A stretch of 64,000 nucleotides of DNA from Mesostigma viride (Eukaryota > Streptophyta > Mesostigmatophyceae > Mesostigmatales > Mesostigmataceae), in the NCBI GenBank assembly GCA_009746045.1, contig RPFO01002013.1, forward strand, positions 106,897 through 170,896, in the 5' to 3' direction. The notes under the pieces were generated by a model that saw nothing but the letters and a program-made list of their open reading frames with translations, had not been told where the DNA came from and made no database searches. How positions within the stretch are numbered: position 1 is the stretch's first letter; every line of letters starts with the position of its first letter. This document shows positions 29,077 through 38,678 of this stretch, piece after piece. The position numbers and the translations under genes are program-made.

Positions 29077-30786
29077 GTTACCATCCGTGGATTTACCAAA
29101 AACAGCAAGACCGTGGAGGTCAAGCACAATATCAATGGGAAGCGTCACAGGGTGAGCTGTCATAGAATTAAGAAGTATTATTCTCCCATGGCAGACGTGC
29201 CTGGGGAAGAGTCTTTAAGCATGGACTCACTACTTCTATCTGGCAACTCCAGCATGCCCAGCAGTAGCTCTGAGCCACCAATTACTGCTGTTGACAGCAC
29301 CACAGCACCCTCTGTGAACCCTTCCACCCTCAGTGAAGCCAGGCCCACTTCACAACCTGGGGATTGCTTAACCAGGCACGAGGTAGCTGGGTTGGAAGCA
29401 TTAGCTCAGCCCCAAGGCACGAACCTGTCTGCCAAACCTCCCGCTCTGAGGTCCAAATTGGCAGTCGCCTTGCAAGCACTACACAGGTCACATAAGCAAC
29501 AAGCTGCTGTGGCCGCAGGGTTGGCAAAAGTCTCAGCTGTGTGCACTAGTCAGGACCCCTGGACCCTGGCAATAGACACTCAGGCACAGGTCAGTGTGAT
29601 CAGTGCACAAGCCATCCCTGGTCTTGAGATTGCACCTTCATTTTGGGCACGGGTGCAGGATTTCTCAGGCCAAAGCTCACTGGATGTAGTGGGACAAGTC
29701 ATGCTCCCTATACTTGGTATTCAGACACCCTTCCAGGTGGTGGAGGGGTATTCTGGTAACACCTTGTTGGGGGAACCTTTTGTATCCTATCCTGGGGTGC
29801 TTATCTCAGCTAATGAGCTCAGTGTCACAGGGGTGGGTGCAGTTCCTCTGGACCACTTTAAAATCCCTCTCTCCAGCATTGTCCCTGGTATGGATGCTGT
29901 CATCAAGGCAGTCAACACTCAGTATGCACCAGGGGAGATCCCTGATCTGGACAAGTTAGTGCACAGCCAGTTCCTCCATCCCTCAGCCTTTGGGCTGGGC
30001 AAGTGGGACATAGCCATGCACTCACCCCACCAAATCTCCCATGTCATACAAGAATGCAAAACACAAAAAGGGTTTACCAAGTGGCTGATGGCCATTGTCC
30101 ACCAAGCCAGGCAGGAATGGGTCCCGCCCAACCCCAAAAACCCTCAATACAAACCGCCTGTCACCCCTTCATGGGACGTGCCAGAGGGAGCCAAAAAGCT
30201 CAGATTAAAATTTGTTCTCAAACAAAAACCACAAAAAGTGGGCTCCCCAATCTTCCATGCCAGACCATGTGTCACAGAATTAAAGGGGACATCCACACTG
30301 CCAAAAGGGGAAACATATACACCTGGGCTGCAACAAACCTCACTCAGGATCATGCTCTCCCTATTCCTCCACAACCTCAATGCAGGCCAAGACTATGTCT
30401 GCAAAGCCACTGACATTAAAAGGGCCTTCCTCAGGGGGGACCCAGAAAAGGCTGAATCTGTGTGGAAAGGGAAGGTGTACGTGGTAGACACCCCAGCTGT
30501 GTGGAAACCTTACATTGATGAGCCCCACCTTATCATCAACATTGGGGTGGAAGGGCTTGTCAGTGCCCCAAAATTTTCAGAGACTCAGCAGAGGAAGTAT
30601 TCAAAAAGCTCAAGGCCACGTATGATGACCTGGACCCATGCTTTTTTGTTGTACCCACCCCCTCTGGACTGCTGTTCTTTGTGTGGCATGGAGATGACCA
30701 ACTCATTTGTGGGCCTAGAGCTGAGGTGGAAAAATTTATTCAGCAGGTCCAGGAATCATATGAGCTTGGCAAACAGGTGGAATTGA
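28984..30786 (+). CDS. Element B integrase tail, protease-like domain and RT (continuation)
   Basis: The open frame starts in the nested LTR; element B sequence begins at 29077. It holds the rest of the integrase tail (KTVEVKHNINGKRHRVSCH), a Ser/Thr/Pro linker, the protease-like domain with DTQAQ at D198 and LLGEPF later, then RT with D477 in ATDIKRAF. Near 30570 a frame change leaves RT; the true continuation, with HGDD, is in the frame entered by about 30580. Removing the nested element would rejoin this to the frame ending at 22185. B is therefore doubly inactivated. Confidence 0.85.
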   Translation: MGFDKSVLSLMTGGKRSVHLVEQRPPFYSVTVTIRGFTKNSKTVEVKHNINGKRHRVSCHRIKKYYSPMADVPGEESLSMDSLLLSGNSSMPSSSSEPPITAVDSTTAPSVNPSTLSEARPTSQPGDCLTRHEVAGLEALAQPQGTNLSAKPPALRSKLAVALQALHRSHKQQAAVAAGLAKVSAVCTSQDPWTLAIDTQAQVSVISAQAIPGLEIAPSFWARVQDFSGQSSLDVVGQVMLPILGIQTPFQVVEGYSGNTLLGEPFVSYPGVLISANELSVTGVGAVPLDHFKIPLSSIVPGMDAVIKAVNTQYAPGEIPDLDKLVHSQFLHPSAFGLGKWDIAMHSPHQISHVIQECKTQKGFTKWLMAIVHQARQEWVPPNPKNPQYKPPVTPSWDVPEGAKKLRLKFVLKQKPQKVGSPIFHARPCVTELKGTSTLPKGETYTPGLQQTSLRIMLSLFLHNLNAGQDYVCKATDIKRAFLRGDPEKAESVWKGKVYVVDTPAVWKPYIDEPHLIINIGVEGLVSAPKFSETQQRKYSKSSRPRMMTWTHAFLLYPPPLDCCSLCGMEMTNSFVGLELRWKNLFSRSRNHMSLANRWN

Positions 30787-31093
30787 GCACAACCCCCATC
30801 CAGTTCTGTGGCATCATGTTGCAGCTGCACAGGCAGCCAGATCAATGGGTCTGCTCTCTCTCTCCTCCTGCAGAATATATTCAAGATTGTCTAGATCTGC
30901 TGCATCACACCTGCCTCCCCTTACACATGTGTGCCACTGTTCAGGGCAAACTGGGGTGGTGGTCAGCCATCTGTGGGGCTCCCTTAGCTGTCATCAGCAG
31001 GGTCACCCATGATGTTCTAGTCAAAATCAAATGCAGTCACATCAGGAAGTTGATCCATGACTGCCCCCCCTCATCCTCCATGGCCTGAATCTG
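30580..31093 (+). pseudogene. Element B RT C-terminal part, shifted frame
   Basis: VWHGDDQLICG (catalytic pair at 30693 and 30696) and FCGIMLQLHRQPDQWVC match A residues from about 1190. The block GKLGWWSAICGAPLAVISRV corresponds to GKLGWLCSTCAPHLAVVSRV in A. The frame ends at a stop at 31086-31088, and RNase H follows in another frame. Confidence 0.8.
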
Positions 31094-31618
31094 ATGGAAG
31101 ACATCCACATACACAGTGTCATGGACAGCTCCATGGAGAGCAGAACAATCAATCAGATGGGGGCACGGGAATCAGGGCTGTTTTTTCTCACCAACAGGTC
31201 AGATTACATGTCCCTCACTTCCTGGTACAGCAGGCTACACCGCAGAAAACCTGGCAGCAGCAACTCAGCTGAATGTCGTGCTGTGGTGTCTGCTGCATTG
31301 CATGCTCGTTCCCTGCAGCACATGCTCACCTGGCTACAAACCCAGGCAGGCAGCACATGCAATGTCATCTCACATCTCTATACTGACAGCCAATCTGTGA
31401 TCAGTTTTCTAACCAAGAAATCTGTCTCTGCTGCTGTCCACACTGACTTGGATTGGGTGATCCTCAAACAGGAGGCCACCTATTTTTCCAGCTGGACTCA
31501 TGTGGAGGATGAGGACAACCCAGCAGACGCTCTCACGAAGCTGCGGGATGCTGCTGGCCAACAGTACCAGCTCCTCTTCCAGAACATGAACCCCTATGAT
31601 ATCAGAGTCAGTGTTTGA
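31094..31618 (+). pseudogene. Element B RNase H domain
   Basis: HSVMDSSMESR (first Asp), WYSRLHRRKPGSSNSAECRAV (Glu), YTDSQSVISFL (Asp) and EDEDNPADALTK (final Asp) give the copia-type RNase H set in one frame. It removes RNA from the RNA:DNA hybrid. It is separated from RT by the frame change before 31094, so it is not expressed as part of one polyprotein in this copy. Stop TGA at 31616-31618 is overlapped by GAATAAA. Confidence 0.8.
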
Positions 31619-31992
31619 ATAAATGACTGGCCATAGCACAGTACACAACCACCACACCCCCTTACCACAGCGATAGCTGCTGGGCGCCATAAAATTCAAC
31701 ACATTCGTTGTGGGGTGTGAGTGCTGGCTAGGTCAGCTTTGTATCCATTTGCAGCTTGAGGACACAAGCTTTGTATCCATTTCCTTAATGTGTGCTTCAG
31801 TAACTGGCCAAACCAGCCAGCTGTGTACACCTTATTTAATGTGCAATATAACACCTGGCCAGAACAGCCAGCTATAACCAACTTGGCTCAACCAGCCATG
31901 TCTCTTTTGTACCCCTAATCAACTTAAAAACAATAACAATAATGTTGGGGGTGCAGACCTGCATTAAGAAATAAATAATAAAACAATACTGG
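31619..31992 (+). other. 3' untranslated region of element B
   Basis: No gene. Short repeated phrases (TTTGTATCCATTT twice; CTGGCCA..AC(C)AGCCAGCT repeated) occur at 31737-31900. The LTR is preceded by AAAACAATACTGG, which resembles the AAAACATAATGGG of A and C but is not purine-rich. Confidence 0.6.
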
Positions 31993-32465
31993 AGTTAGTC
32001 TCCATGCTTTGCTGTAGACTAAGTCTCAAAGGCATTGTGAATACAACGTATGAATAAGCCTTGTAAACCTACGTTGGTATGTGAATATAAATACCACGTG
32101 GGCTATGCAGATAGGAATGCTAGTCGAGTCGCATACGTTTCCCTAGATAGGTACTTTGGGTACTGGGGTACGTGACAGATGTCAGTACCCAGTATACGTA
32201 GTGTCCTGTCATTGGACGGTACTAGAGTATCCTAGATAGGGACCGTACTGCAGCGTGCATTGATCTGTGATCGCACGATGCAGTGACTAGACTGCTACCT
32301 GTCATCGTGTGGCCTCGGGCCAACGGTCTGCACCCAACGGTCACTGGCGGCGCAGCCGGTGAGAGGAACGTTGATAAAGGGTAAACCTATTTTCTAATGA
32401 ACCAAGCAATTCATTGCTCACAGCCTTCAGTGTTCTCAAGCAATATATCCCACCGCATTCTAACT
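31993..32465 (+). repeat. 3' LTR of element B (473 bp)
   Basis: Starts AGTTAG, ends CTAACT, followed by duplication ACACC. It lacks the 4-bp GCCG present at about 18194 in the 5' LTR. Confidence 0.95.
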
Positions 32466-33606
32466 ACACCCTCGTTGTGGATGGAGGAAGTGAGGGCAGA
32501 ATTCATGGGCTTGTTGAAGGCCATAGAGGGACTGCAGAGTGCCTCGATTGTGTGGCGTATCACTTTGATGCGAGCTCTGTTTGAGCTGATGACATTCGAG
32601 GTATCCCCGTACGACCCTTCATTGTTTGTGGCACAGACTCCCTCAGGTCCCTTGTTTGTACAATTGCATGGGGATGACCTGCGAGTGGTAGCACCCCGTG
32701 CTGTTCTGCATCAGTTCTATGCAGATCTCGCTAAGCGTTTCCCTGTGGGCGAGCTGCAGGTGGTGGACCAGCAGACTCCGCGTGTCTTCTGCGGTGTAGT
32801 GCAGACCCTGCTGGTGACGTCTGGTAGGCATCAGATGCACCTGGGTATTCCTGACAAGTATCGGGAGGAGCTGATGGGCTCGGTGGATGAGCTGTGTGCT
32901 AAGGGCCTGTGGAGCCGCCTGCGTGGCAAGCTAGGCTGGATGGCGGCAGTGTGTGCGCCCGATCTGGTGGTGCTGAGTAGGACGGTAGATGACGTGTTGT
33001 CGCAAGTCCATCCGTCGGTTGTGAGGCAGTATGTGGCCGAGAGCCAAGGTGTGGTGCTTTCTGGCCTGTCGGTCTCTCAGCCCGCTGTTCTTCACTGCTT
33101 TGCAGATACGTCGGGTGAGGGCAGGGAACTGACCAAGCTGAGGGCACGGATGGGTGGTCTGTTTGTGCTCTGTAACCCAGGGGGTCGGGGATCGCTGTGT
33201 GGGTGGTATTCGAGACTGTGCAGGCGTGTGGCAGTTGGCTCTGACACTAACGAGTGCCGTGGTGTGTGTGAGTGTATCAAGGCTTCGCTGTACCTCGAGC
33301 AGTTCTTGCGCTGGATGGGCAATTAAGTGGATGGGTGTTCGTTTGGTGCTGACGACAACTGTGCATACGGATAGCCAGCCGCTTGTGAGCTTTATCCTTA
33401 ACAGCTTGTCCAGGACGCGTGACCTCGATTTCCTGCTGTTGAAGGAGCTGTCTTACGCGGTGAGCGTTCTCCATCTGCCGGGGAGGCTGAACCCGGCGGA
33501 CGCGGTGACCAAGCTGTTTGCAGCGGCGCGAGAGCAGTATCGCATCTTGCGGATGGTGATGGCAGGTTCTCTAATTGGGGATCTGCAGGAGTTGTTGGTT
33601 GTTTGA
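32466..33606 (+). pseudogene. Element D RT C-terminal half and RNase H (continuation from 17969)
   Basis: The frame open to 33326 contains VQLHGDDLRVVAPRAV (HGDD box), GKLGWMAAVCAPDLVVLSR, CFADTSGEGRELTKLRARMG (first RNase H Asp) and WYSRLCRRVAVGSDTNECRG (Glu). After a stop at 33324-33326 another frame continues TVHTDSQPLVSFIL (Asp) and LNPADAVTKL (final Asp) to TGA at 33604-33606. This shows that element B split D within RT. Two lesions in this half, plus those upstream, make D a fossil. Confidence 0.82.
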
Positions 33607-34714
33607 GCTTGGACCCTGTGGAATTTTAGCCTGTGGCCAATTTGAGAACGTTGTTTGGGCCGGGGGTGATCCTTATGCCTGCCCTATACTGATGGTGACC
33701 CGGCACGGTTGGATAATTTGCTCCATAATTGATTTGGTGGGGGAGTGTCCTTGGTTGAGGACTGGTGCGGTTGGAACGGGTTTGTAATGTGTATGGGTCG
33801 TGTGGGTGTGCCGGGGTCAAGGGTGGTCGTTTAGATCAGTCTTGTATTCTTGCTTGCTTACATGACTTACTTCAGACACTGGCAGTATGTGCAAGGCGTG
33901 AATGGGCGCCAAGTTAGAGGGGTTGGAGCTCCCCTAGTACATAGCGTCTTGTGTGTACTGTCTCCGAGAGTGTTTAATTGTGAGTAACCCTTGGGTGATG
34001 GTGGATATTGTGAGGCTAAGATTGTTGGCATGTAATAATGTCGACCGTGGGTTGTGGTTAAGTGGCCGAGTGGTGGATGTGACTGCTCGAAAGAAAAGGG
34101 GCTGGTGTTATATTGTGGGCTCGCAGTCACATAAAGTATTGGAACTTGGTTATGCTCGGAAATGGCTAAGTCCGGAGGTCAGCCGGCAGCGCCGCGCTGA
34201 GGTTTATTTGCTGGGCCGGCGGTCAGTGGGAATTTATGTGTACGGTCATGCAACGGGTCATAGGTTCTGGCTGTGGGCTATTTTGGGTTCTGGCCATTAC
34301 CGTTGGTTCCGTGGGCAACCTTTGTTCTGTACCGTTTGTCCAGGCAGTGGGGATGATCTCGGTTGCGGTGCGTTATGTTGTGGAGTGTAAATGTTTGTGT
34401 ATTTCGGTTGGTTTGTACTTGGGTACGTTCTCAGGCCCACGCCGTTGCTCAGCGTTGGGTGAAGCCACAGAGCTACTCGCAGTGATGACCTACAGCGGAG
34501 CATTGAGTCAAAGCTGTTTGGCGGGGTGAAAGACCGACACGCAGGAGAAAGCTTTGAATCACGTTGCAGCAAATGCTGTCAATGGCCGACGTTGTCGACA
34601 TGTCCGGGGCTGGGCGCTGAGCGAGTAATCTATTCTATTACGTCTTTTATTATTCAGAAATACAATACACTTGGCGAATTTTTTTTTTATAAATATTTGT
34701 GGGTGCGTGAATAA
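33607..34714. other. 3' flank of element D, probable diverged LTR
   Basis: No gene. Blocks at 33901-33953 and 34075-34131 match 1556-1608 and 2043-2097. The second block carries the inverted repeat ATGTGACTGC ... GCAGTCACAT (stem-loop). An AT-rich stretch lies at 34620-34740. LTR ends could not be fixed. Confidence 0.45.
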
Positions 34715-35293
34715 TTATTTTATAATATATTTTTTATAAATATCCTTTGCGCAGTTGAGCATACCAGTTACGAAATCTCCAGGCCTCGGGATCGGGTCAT
34801 GGATGAAGAGAAATCTCATGTCCAGTGGTACTTCTGCCCCTACACACGCATCAGCCCTCACGCGCGCCGAAAATGTCACATTCGGGTAAATTGAGCTCTT
34901 GTAGGTGCAACCCGACCCCCTTGCAAGGGGAGCACCTTCCCCTTCCCCCAAATCTTCCTTTCGGCCCTTTGTAATGTACGACACCAGAAGGCGGAACTCA
35001 TTCCTTGGGTCTATTGGCACTCTTTGTTGATCCATCAAAGGTTTAAAAAAACCGTCCGTAATACAGAAGCTCATATCAGCCAGCTGGGCGTACATCCCCC
35101 TCTCCATTGAGCTGAACGAATCAAACGCCAATAAAACGGCCAATTGGCGGCCTGTCCTCTCCTGCACAATACTAACTTGCTCAAATACTTTTTGCGACAG
35201 AAAGCGAACTTGCTTATAAACGTCTTGCACGACCCTTTCGAACACTTCATTCACGATATCGGACTCCATCTTTTTCAGGAAGAAAACGAACAA
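34715..35293 (-). CDS. Unrecognised host-type exon, 192-codon open frame
   Basis: Reading down the minus strand, a pyrimidine-rich stretch leads to an ATG at about 35269 (MESDIVNEVFERVVQDVYKQ), with an in-frame upstream ATG at 35293. The protein is mixed in composition, with an N-terminal predicted helix and a later block VPLDMRFLFIHDPIPRPGDFV. No family is recognised. A likely donor (GTATGC) lies near 34757, so the last codons may be intron. Upstream at 35466 is the same G/C-rich motif that marks the introns at 55-64 kb, suggesting a related gene cut off by the neighbouring element insertions. Confidence 0.45.
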   Translation of the reverse strand: MFVFFLKKMESDIVNEVFERVVQDVYKQVRFLSQKVFEQVSIVQERTGRQLAVLLAFDSFSSMERGMYAQLADMSFCITDGFFKPLMDQQRVPIDPRNEFRLLVSYITKGRKEDLGEGEGAPLARGSGCTYKSSIYPNVTFSARVRADACVGAEVPLDMRFLFIHDPIPRPGDFVTGMLNCAKDIYKKYIIK

Positions 35294-35465
35294 AAAAATT
35301 TACATCCCGGACAAAAAAAAAGCGTTTTCCCATTACTACTGCTTGCCTTATCATCATATTCATTAGTCATTGATGTAAAACATCACCTCGCGAACCGCCT
35401 TCTCGAAAGTTTTTTATTTGATAAATATACATACCATCTAAACTTTAAACTGCAATCGCAACAAA

Positions 35466-35486
35466 GAAACGCCCTGCGGCGCATCT
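35466..35486 (-). repeat. Isolated copy of the intronic G/C-rich motif
   Basis: Plus strand GAAACGCCCTGCGGCGCATC; the sequence before it (CAACAAA) also matches the copy at 63126. Confidence 0.65.
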
Positions 35487-35883
35487 GGACGCCCGTTAAA
35501 CTCGTGCCTCTGGCTATGCAGAATACCAATATGTACCGGTAGCATTCGTTTTTCGAAAATTCAAGGTCCCCTCAAAAAACCATTGAACTTGAAAGGCGTT
35601 TCACCATTGAACTTGAAATGCACTTCACCCCCCATCCGAATTATAAGGCCCGCCAAATTGACACCAGACCAGCTATCTGTAACCCCGGCGTGCGGAGTGC
35701 TGAAGTTGTGCTCCCGAGTGGCATCTATCCGCTGGCCGGTAGTCGCCGGCCTGGGCGCCTACTCAGCTGGGCATCAAAGATTGGTGTCTAGATGCTAGTC
35801 GGTGCCTAAGCACGGTACGGAAGCCAGTGCGCGCCGGGACGGTCAGAGAACCGTCGCCCTCGGTAGCACAGATCCGCTGAGTG

Positions 35884-35963
35884 CCGGTAGTCTCGGGTTA
35901 GAGGCTCGAGCATGCACTATCGGGTAGCCTACCGGTAGTCTCGGGTTAGAGGCTCGAGCATGC
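35884..35963. repeat. Tandem repeat, two 32-bp units with a 48-bp period
   Basis: CCGGTAGTCTCGGGTTAGAG, continuing GCTCGAGCATGC, occurs at 35884-35915 and 35932-35963. It is probably within or beside the terminal region of remnant E. Confidence 0.85.
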
Positions 35964-36390
35964 CTAGCTTATCGGTTAGCGCCGCGCCGCTGAGCTCCTT
36001 GCGGCCTGGCCAGCTGCAAGGGTTTAATAGCAATCAGTGGCGGCTGCGGGCTCAGCCTCCCACAATCGGTTCCCCAAACAACGAAAATCCCGTCTCCATC
36101 GCCGGCGTGCTAGCCAGCGGTGAAGGGCATTCACAACAGTCAACATTACCGTTGACCATTTTTCTGGGCTCATGGCGCGTGGCGCGGAGCGAACGCCAGC
36201 TCCAACCCAGGACCAGGGAACGCAAGCATCAACTCCGGCGGATGGGAGTGGCGCAGCCACCGTGGCGACGTACTGAGCCAGCTGGTGGCTCGGTCAGCAC
36301 AGCTCCGGGGCAGCAGTCAGCACCAACTGCCCGGAAAGTTTTCAAAAAAGAAGAGCTGCCAAGTAAGCTGCCAGAAATTCTGACGCCGTC
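35960..36390 (+). pseudogene. Remnant E: copia-type gag, left part
   Basis: The open frame ends ARKVFKKEELPSKLPEILTPSA at the point where the LINE copy begins. Past the LINE the same frame continues MEEFINSLGELRQDYNELSDAVFLTKLR. Together they read like the start of a retrotransposon capsid. The family is inferred from context; the first 100 codons have no match that I recognise. Confidence 0.45.
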
Positions 36391-37842
36391 CGCCATAAAA
36401 TTAAATTAAATTATTAAATTATAACATGCCTCCGTGGGGGGGTCATGTAGCACATATTCCATGATGGATGGGGTGGAGGAAGCCGCGTGATCAAACTATA
36501 CTAACTCTAAGCTATCTAGAAAATCCTAACTACACTACTCATCAAAATGCCTCCTCCGCTTAGGGGGAGGTGGCTTGCCCACAGGGTCGGGCGTGTGCGC
36601 CTTGACAATCTTCTTCCACCGCGTCTTGTCCTGCATGACATTCCAAAGACGGAAGAGAGAGTGGATGCGGTGCTCAAACTGGGCTGGGACCACTAGGTCG
36701 TCCAGCAACATCTGAACGTAGTTCGTGACAGGTTTCCCTACCCGTTTGGGAATGTCCGAGGGGCCAGGCCAGGTCAGAATGTGCCGCCCTGGCTGGCCAA
36801 GCCGCTGGGGGCCGGCCAGAGCGAGGGTGGTGTCCGTCGACCTGGCTGGTGCGGGCAAGGTGTCCTACAAATGCTATCCTACGCTTCCTAATCTCGTCCG
36901 AAACACGAGGCATGCCATGATACAAAGACTCTGATGACGGACGCTCGGAAAAACCTACGTTAAGGACCTGTCGGAGCATCCTGTAAACCGTGCCGTCTAG
37001 CCTAGCTGCCAGTTTGGGTGGGAGGGTCCACGCCTCGGCGCCATACGTGAGCACCGTGAGGACGAGGACCTTGAAGAGCATGCGCTTGCGGTGCCCGCCC
37101 AGGCCCTTCGAGCGCCAGTAGGGTGTGAGCGAACGGAGCTTGGCCCAGGCAAGGCCGATGCGGGTGTCCACATCGTTGGCGGTGTCAGGAAGCCAGCTCC
37201 CCAACAGCTTGAAGCGGTCGCGGAACGGGACCTCCGTCCCATCGAGCAGGCGCGGCAGCGGTGGTTTACTGGATCGAGGCCCCAATCACCATCGCCTCGG
37301 TTTTGACACTAATCTCCAACCCCACCGCCCGCGCCTCCAGGCCCAGGCAGTCCAGCCAGGTCTGAATGTGCTCGGGGCTCTCGATGAGGGTGGTATCATC
37401 CGCATAAATCAGGTCGGCAAGGCGGTAACCAGGTCTAACCCCGCCGTGCTCTTTCACGTTAAGGATGTCCAAGCCTGGCTCGAACCCCTTATTAAGCTAG
37501 AGCAGTAAAGCGCGCACGTGCCCGGCGCATGACGTGATCCACGACAATAATGAACAGGTATGGGGACAGGACACAACCTTGCCACACCCCGTGGTGAAGG
37601 GGGAATGGTGGGGTGGTGCCTTCCGCAGTCCGCACTACTGCCTGTGAGCCCTCATACACTCGGCGAATGGCAGCAATAAACGCAGGTGGCACCCGATCCA
37701 GAGCTAGGATGGCCCAAAGAGCCTCCCAGAGAACCGTGTCAAAGGCTTTGATATAGTCAACAAAAATGAAGACCAGCGGCAAACTGTCAGGGGGAAGGCG
37801 ACGCACCTCCTCCATCAATCGGCGCGCGACAAACACAGCCAT
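36391..37842 (-). mobile_element. LINE-type retrotransposon, copy 2 (5'-truncated)
   Basis: Reverse-strand copy of the family at 1-1555, with the same 3' UTR and AATTTAATTT tail at 36391-36430. Similarity to copy 1 stops at CACAGCCATG (37842), a typical 5' truncation. It lies within gag remnant E. A short GCCAT is shared by both junctions but overlaps LINE sequence, so the duplication is ambiguous. Confidence 0.88.
36535..37842 (-). pseudogene. LINE reverse transcriptase, copy 2, frameshifted
   Basis: Segments 37842-37492 (MAVFVARRLMEEVRRL...QGCVLSPYLF), 37472-37266 (YADD), 37285-36674 (YGAEAWTL) and 36858-36535 (to the KRRRHFDE tail) cover the same protein as copy 1 in shifting frames. At least three frame changes and the missing N-terminus make it inactive. 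Confidence 0.85.
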
Positions 37843-38356
37843 GGAGGAGTTTATTAACAGCCTGGGCGAGCTCCGGCAGGACTACAACGAACTGTCCGAC
37901 GCAGTTTTCCTCACCAAGCTGCGCCGGTCAGAGGTATGGCCTTTTTTCTTGATAGCCCCACTGGGCAGCCCACTCTTGTCGACTGGTATAGCCGCATCCA
38001 TCAGCGGGTAGTGGTAGACAGCAATCGCGCGCAGTGTCGAGCGTTCATTTCCGCTGTCGACCATGCGTGTTATGTGCAGCATCTTTTGCAATGGATTGCG
38101 GATAAGGCCCGCGTGGCACTGTCGCTCCGCATGCGGCTGTGCACAGATAGCAAGTCAATAATTGAGTTTCTGAATAACCCGCTCGCCTCCACCACCAAAC
38201 TAGATTACCTTGTGTTGGCCGACTCAGTCCGCCACGGTGTTGGATGAGCGGCGGTGGATCCCCGAGAGCGAGAATATGATTGCCGATGCCTTGACCAAGC
38301 CAGCGATGCTGTCGGGGCCTCAGTACAAGCTGCTGCGGCAGCTCATGATGACATGA
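37841..38356 (+). pseudogene. Remnant E: gag right part joined to RNase H
   Basis: MEEFINSLGELRQDYNELSD (gag-like) runs within about 90 bp into LVDWYSRIHQRVVVDSNRAQCRAF, LCTDSKSIIEFL and, after a frame change near 38240, ENMIADALTK, which are copia RNase H blocks. Integrase, protease and RT are absent, so an internal deletion fused the two ends of the element. WYSRIHQR resembles WYSRLHRR of A, B and C. Confidence 0.7.
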
Positions 38357-38678
38357 GTTTTTTTTAACAGTGTGACCTGTCGTCTTTTTGCATGGGAATG
38401 GGCCCTTCTTTCATCTGTGAATACATTTCCCTAGACCTGACAGGCGGCCAGTGTGCCTACTAATGATGCATGTGGTGCAGTTGCACCCAATTAAGTAGAA
38501 ATTAAAGGAGGCCGGGAGCAAAGCCCGGGTGTTTTTGGCGTGCTCAGATCCCAGCGTAGGGCACCCTCCTTGGGGTTAAGGATTTGGGGACAGCCAGTGT
38601 GCCGTTACGTGTTTCTCTACTTGAACGTACGTAGGGTCAGTGCTACCCTATTGCCCCTCGCTTTAAATAATTTATGAT
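38357..38678. other. Flank after remnant E, no gene
   Basis: Possibly E's 3' UTR or LTR. It contains AGCCAGTGTGCC-like phrases twice (38449 and 38592) and nothing else that I can name. Confidence 0.4.

Larger units (their letters stand above)
17970..32465 (+). mobile_element. Element B: Ty1/copia-like LTR retrotransposon carrying a nested LTR element
   Basis: LTRs at 17970-18446 and 31993-32465 are nearly identical (one 4-bp indel, GCCG). Target duplication ACACC lies at 17965-17969 and 32466-32470. LTR ends are AGTTAG...CTAACT. Inside are gag, integrase, protease-like, RT and RNase H in the same order as A. A 6.9-kb non-coding LTR element interrupts pol. Confidence 0.94.

Noticed and set aside
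33607-34700. Exact LTR of element D starting at the AGTTAG near 33911
   Set aside because: An AGTTAG is present, but no matching CTAACT end, no duplication and no AGTTAG in the left counterpart at 1556; boundaries cannot be supported.
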